The notes below the pieces were generated by a model that saw only the letters and a program-made list of their open reading frames with translations, was not told the DNA's origin and searched no databases. A stretch of 8,360 nt of DNA from the NCBI GenBank assembly GCA_045652445.1, contig JAZRUJ010000083.1, forward strand, positions 1 to 8,360, given 5' to 3'. The DNA is from RGIG995 sp045652445. Its GTDB lineage: Bacteria > Bacillota > Clostridia > Oscillospirales > UBA644. The first letter of the stretch is position 1; the number at the start of each line of letters is the position of its first letter. This document shows, in pieces, positions 6,684 through 8,360 of this stretch. The position numbers and the translations under genes are program-made.

Positions 6684-8360
6684 ATGGAATACAATTTTTC
6701 CGCAATTGAAGCCAAATGGCAAAAGAAATGGGAAGAAACCGGTGCGTTCCACGCCAAAGACCTTTCCGATAAGAAAAAATTCTTTGCCTTGGTAGAATTT
6801 CCCTACCCCAGCGGTGCCGGAATGCACGTAGGTCACATCAAAGCCTATTCCGGGCTGGAAGTCATCTCCCGGAAACGGAGAATGGACGGCTACAACGTCA
6901 TGTTCCCCATCGGATTTGACGCCTTTGGGCTTCCCACCGAAAACTACGCCATCAAAACCGGAACCCACCCCCGCACCGTTACCGATACCAACATCAAAAA
7001 CTTTACATCCCAGCTGAAGCGGGTTGGTTTTTCCTTTGACTGGGATCGTGTCATCGACACCACCGAAGAAGATTACTACAAGTGGACCCAATGGATCTTT
7101 TTGAAGATGCTTGATAACGGGCTGGTCTTCCGGGACAAGACCCTGGTCAACTACTGCCCCTCTTGTAAGGTCGTTCTTTCCAACGAAGACTCCCAGGGCG
7201 GCAAATGCGACATCTGCCACAGCGACGTGGTTCAAAAGTCCAAAGACGTTTGGTATCTGCGGATCACCGAATACGCAGACAAACTTTTGAACGGTCTGGA
7301 ACAGGTGGATTACTTACCCAACGTAAAAATGCAACAGGTCAACTGGATCGGGAAATCCACCGGGGCGTTCGTCAACTTCACCTTGAAAGATACCGACGAA
7401 ACGCTGCGGATCTATACCACCCGTCCCGACACCCTGTTCGGCGTTACTTTTATGGTTATGGCCCCGGAACATCCCTTGTTGGATAAATATCGGGATCGAA
7501 TTCAAAACACCGACGAATTGGACGCCTACCGCACCGAATGTGCTAAGAAGACCGAATTTGAACGTACTCAACTGGTCAAAGACAAGACCGGGGTCTGCAT
7601 TCAAGGTCTTTCCGCCATCAACCCCGTCAACGGAAAGGAAATTCCCGTATACGTTGCCGACTACGTTATGATGGGCTACGGTACCGGGGCGATTATGGCA
7701 GTTCCCGCCCACGACGAACGGGACTATGCCTTTGCCAAGAAATTCGGCATTGACATTATCGAAGTCATCAAAGGCGGAAACATGGAAGAGGGTGCCTACA
7801 CCGGCGACGGCGAAATGGTAAACTCCGGCTTTTTGAACGGCCTTACCAACAAAAAAGAATCCATTGAAAAAATGGCAGAATGGCTCTCCGCCCAGGGAAT
7901 CGGCGAAAAGGGCGTTCAGTATAAGATGAAAGACTGGGCGTTCAACCGTCAACGGTATTGGGGCGAACCCATTCCCATCGTCCACTGTCCCCATTGCGGA
8001 ATCGTGGGCGTTCCCTATGAAGAACTTCCCTTGCGGCTTCCCAAGGTAGAAAACTTTGAACCCGGCTCCGACGGGGAATCTCCCTTGGCAAAGATTTCCG
8101 AATACGTCAACTGCAAATGTCCCAAATGCGGAGCAGACGCGAAACGGGAAACCGACACCATGCCTCAATGGGCAGGGTCTTCCTGGTATTTCCTGCGGTA
8201 TATCGACCCCAACAACGATACGGCTCTTGCCGACCCCGAAAAGCTGAACTACTGGCTCCCCGTAGACTGGTACAACGGCGGAATGGAGCACGTCACCCGT
8301 CACATGATCTATTCCCGGTTCTGGCACCATTTCCTGAACGATCTGGGCGGGGTTCCCACC
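6684..8360 (+). CDS. leuS: Leucyl-tRNA synthetase, N-terminal 559 residues (runs off the right edge)
   Basis: This class I aminoacyl-tRNA synthetase joins leucine to tRNA-Leu using ATP. The frame is open from the ATG to the window edge. The protein starts MEYNFSAIEAKWQKKW, as is usual for bacterial LeuRS. The class I HIGH signature appears as HVGH (48-51). A zinc-binding insertion shows Cys158/161 and Cys175/178. The CP1 editing domain, which hydrolyses mischarged tRNA, carries TTRPDT (245-250) and GTGAIMAVPAHDERD (333-347), including the editing Asp347. The catalytic core resumes at FNRQRYWGEPIPI, with further cysteines at 435/438 and 479/482, then MPQWAGSSWYFLRY and the GGMEHVTRH segment. 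The KMSKS loop, anticodon-binding domain and C-terminal domain lie beyond the window. It begins five bases after rsfS, so there is no room for a separate T-box leader; expression must come from the upstream operon or an unseen internal promoter. Confidence 0.97.
   Translation, partial: MEYNFSAIEAKWQKKWEETGAFHAKDLSDKKKFFALVEFPYPSGAGMHVGHIKAYSGLEVISRKRRMDGYNVMFPIGFDAFGLPTENYAIKTGTHPRTVTDTNIKNFTSQLKRVGFSFDWDRVIDTTEEDYYKWTQWIFLKMLDNGLVFRDKTLVNYCPSCKVVLSNEDSQGGKCDICHSDVVQKSKDVWYLRITEYADKLLNGLEQVDYLPNVKMQQVNWIGKSTGAFVNFTLKDTDETLRIYTTRPDTLFGVTFMVMAPEHPLLDKYRDRIQNTDELDAYRTECAKKTEFERTQLVKDKTGVCIQGLSAINPVNGKEIPVYVADYVMMGYGTGAIMAVPAHDERDYAFAKKFGIDIIEVIKGGNMEEGAYTGDGEMVNSGFLNGLTNKKESIEKMAEWLSAQGIGEKGVQYKMKDWAFNRQRYWGEPIPIVHCPHCGIVGVPYEELPLRLPKVENFEPGSDGESPLAKISEYVNCKCPKCGADAKRETDTMPQWAGSSWYFLRYIDPNNDTALADPEKLNYWLPVDWYNGGMEHVTRHMIYSRFWHHFLNDLGGVPT

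Noticed and set aside
7314..8330. 338-codon open frame on the minus strand opposite leuS
   Set aside because: It lies entirely antisense to a well-supported leuS and shows only composition-driven Phe/Gly/Val-rich sequence with no recognisable domain. Codon bias in leuS (few codons giving antisense stops) explains it.

Overview
This is an ordinary bacterial housekeeping region, most likely from a Gram-positive anaerobe of the class Clostridia (possibly Oscillospiraceae/Ruminococcaceae-like). The evidence is a short FtsY without the acidic A domain, a cysteine-bearing form of ribosomal protein L28, the Firmicutes-type run yhbY-nadD-yqeK-rsfS, strong AGGAGG-type ribosome binding sites, and an SMC head reading LSGGEQ and DEIEAALDD. 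The genus cannot be fixed from the sequence alone. Base composition is moderate. Glutamate is encoded almost always by GAA even though C-ending codons are common elsewhere, and this style is uniform across the window, so I see no sign of recent transfer.

Layout. The 5' end of rpmB (L28) runs leftward out of the window (1-77, minus). A 189-base divergent intergenic region follows, with one good sigma-A-type promoter for each direction, both of the extended -10 kind. The rest of the window, 267 to 8360, is one tightly packed rightward series: smc, ftsY, yhbY, a fused nadD-yqeK, rsfS and the first 559 codons of leuS. Gaps are 12, 19, -4, 1 and 5 bases, with no terminator or leader between genes, so these are probably one transcription unit.

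The genes fall into two blocks. smc and ftsY serve chromosome organisation and co-translational membrane targeting. The second block serves ribosome maturation (YhbY), NAD synthesis plus Ap4A breakdown (NadD-YqeK), ribosome silencing (RsfS) and leucyl-tRNA charging (LeuS). In many Firmicutes these blocks lie apart, with rnc before smc and ylxM-ffh after ftsY; here they are joined. The most notable points are the NadD-YqeK fusion, its position two genes from an aminoacyl-tRNA synthetase, the absence of a T-box leader before leuS, and a TTG-started SMC with a short N-terminal extension. I found no mobile element, CRISPR array, RNA gene or convincing undescribed system.
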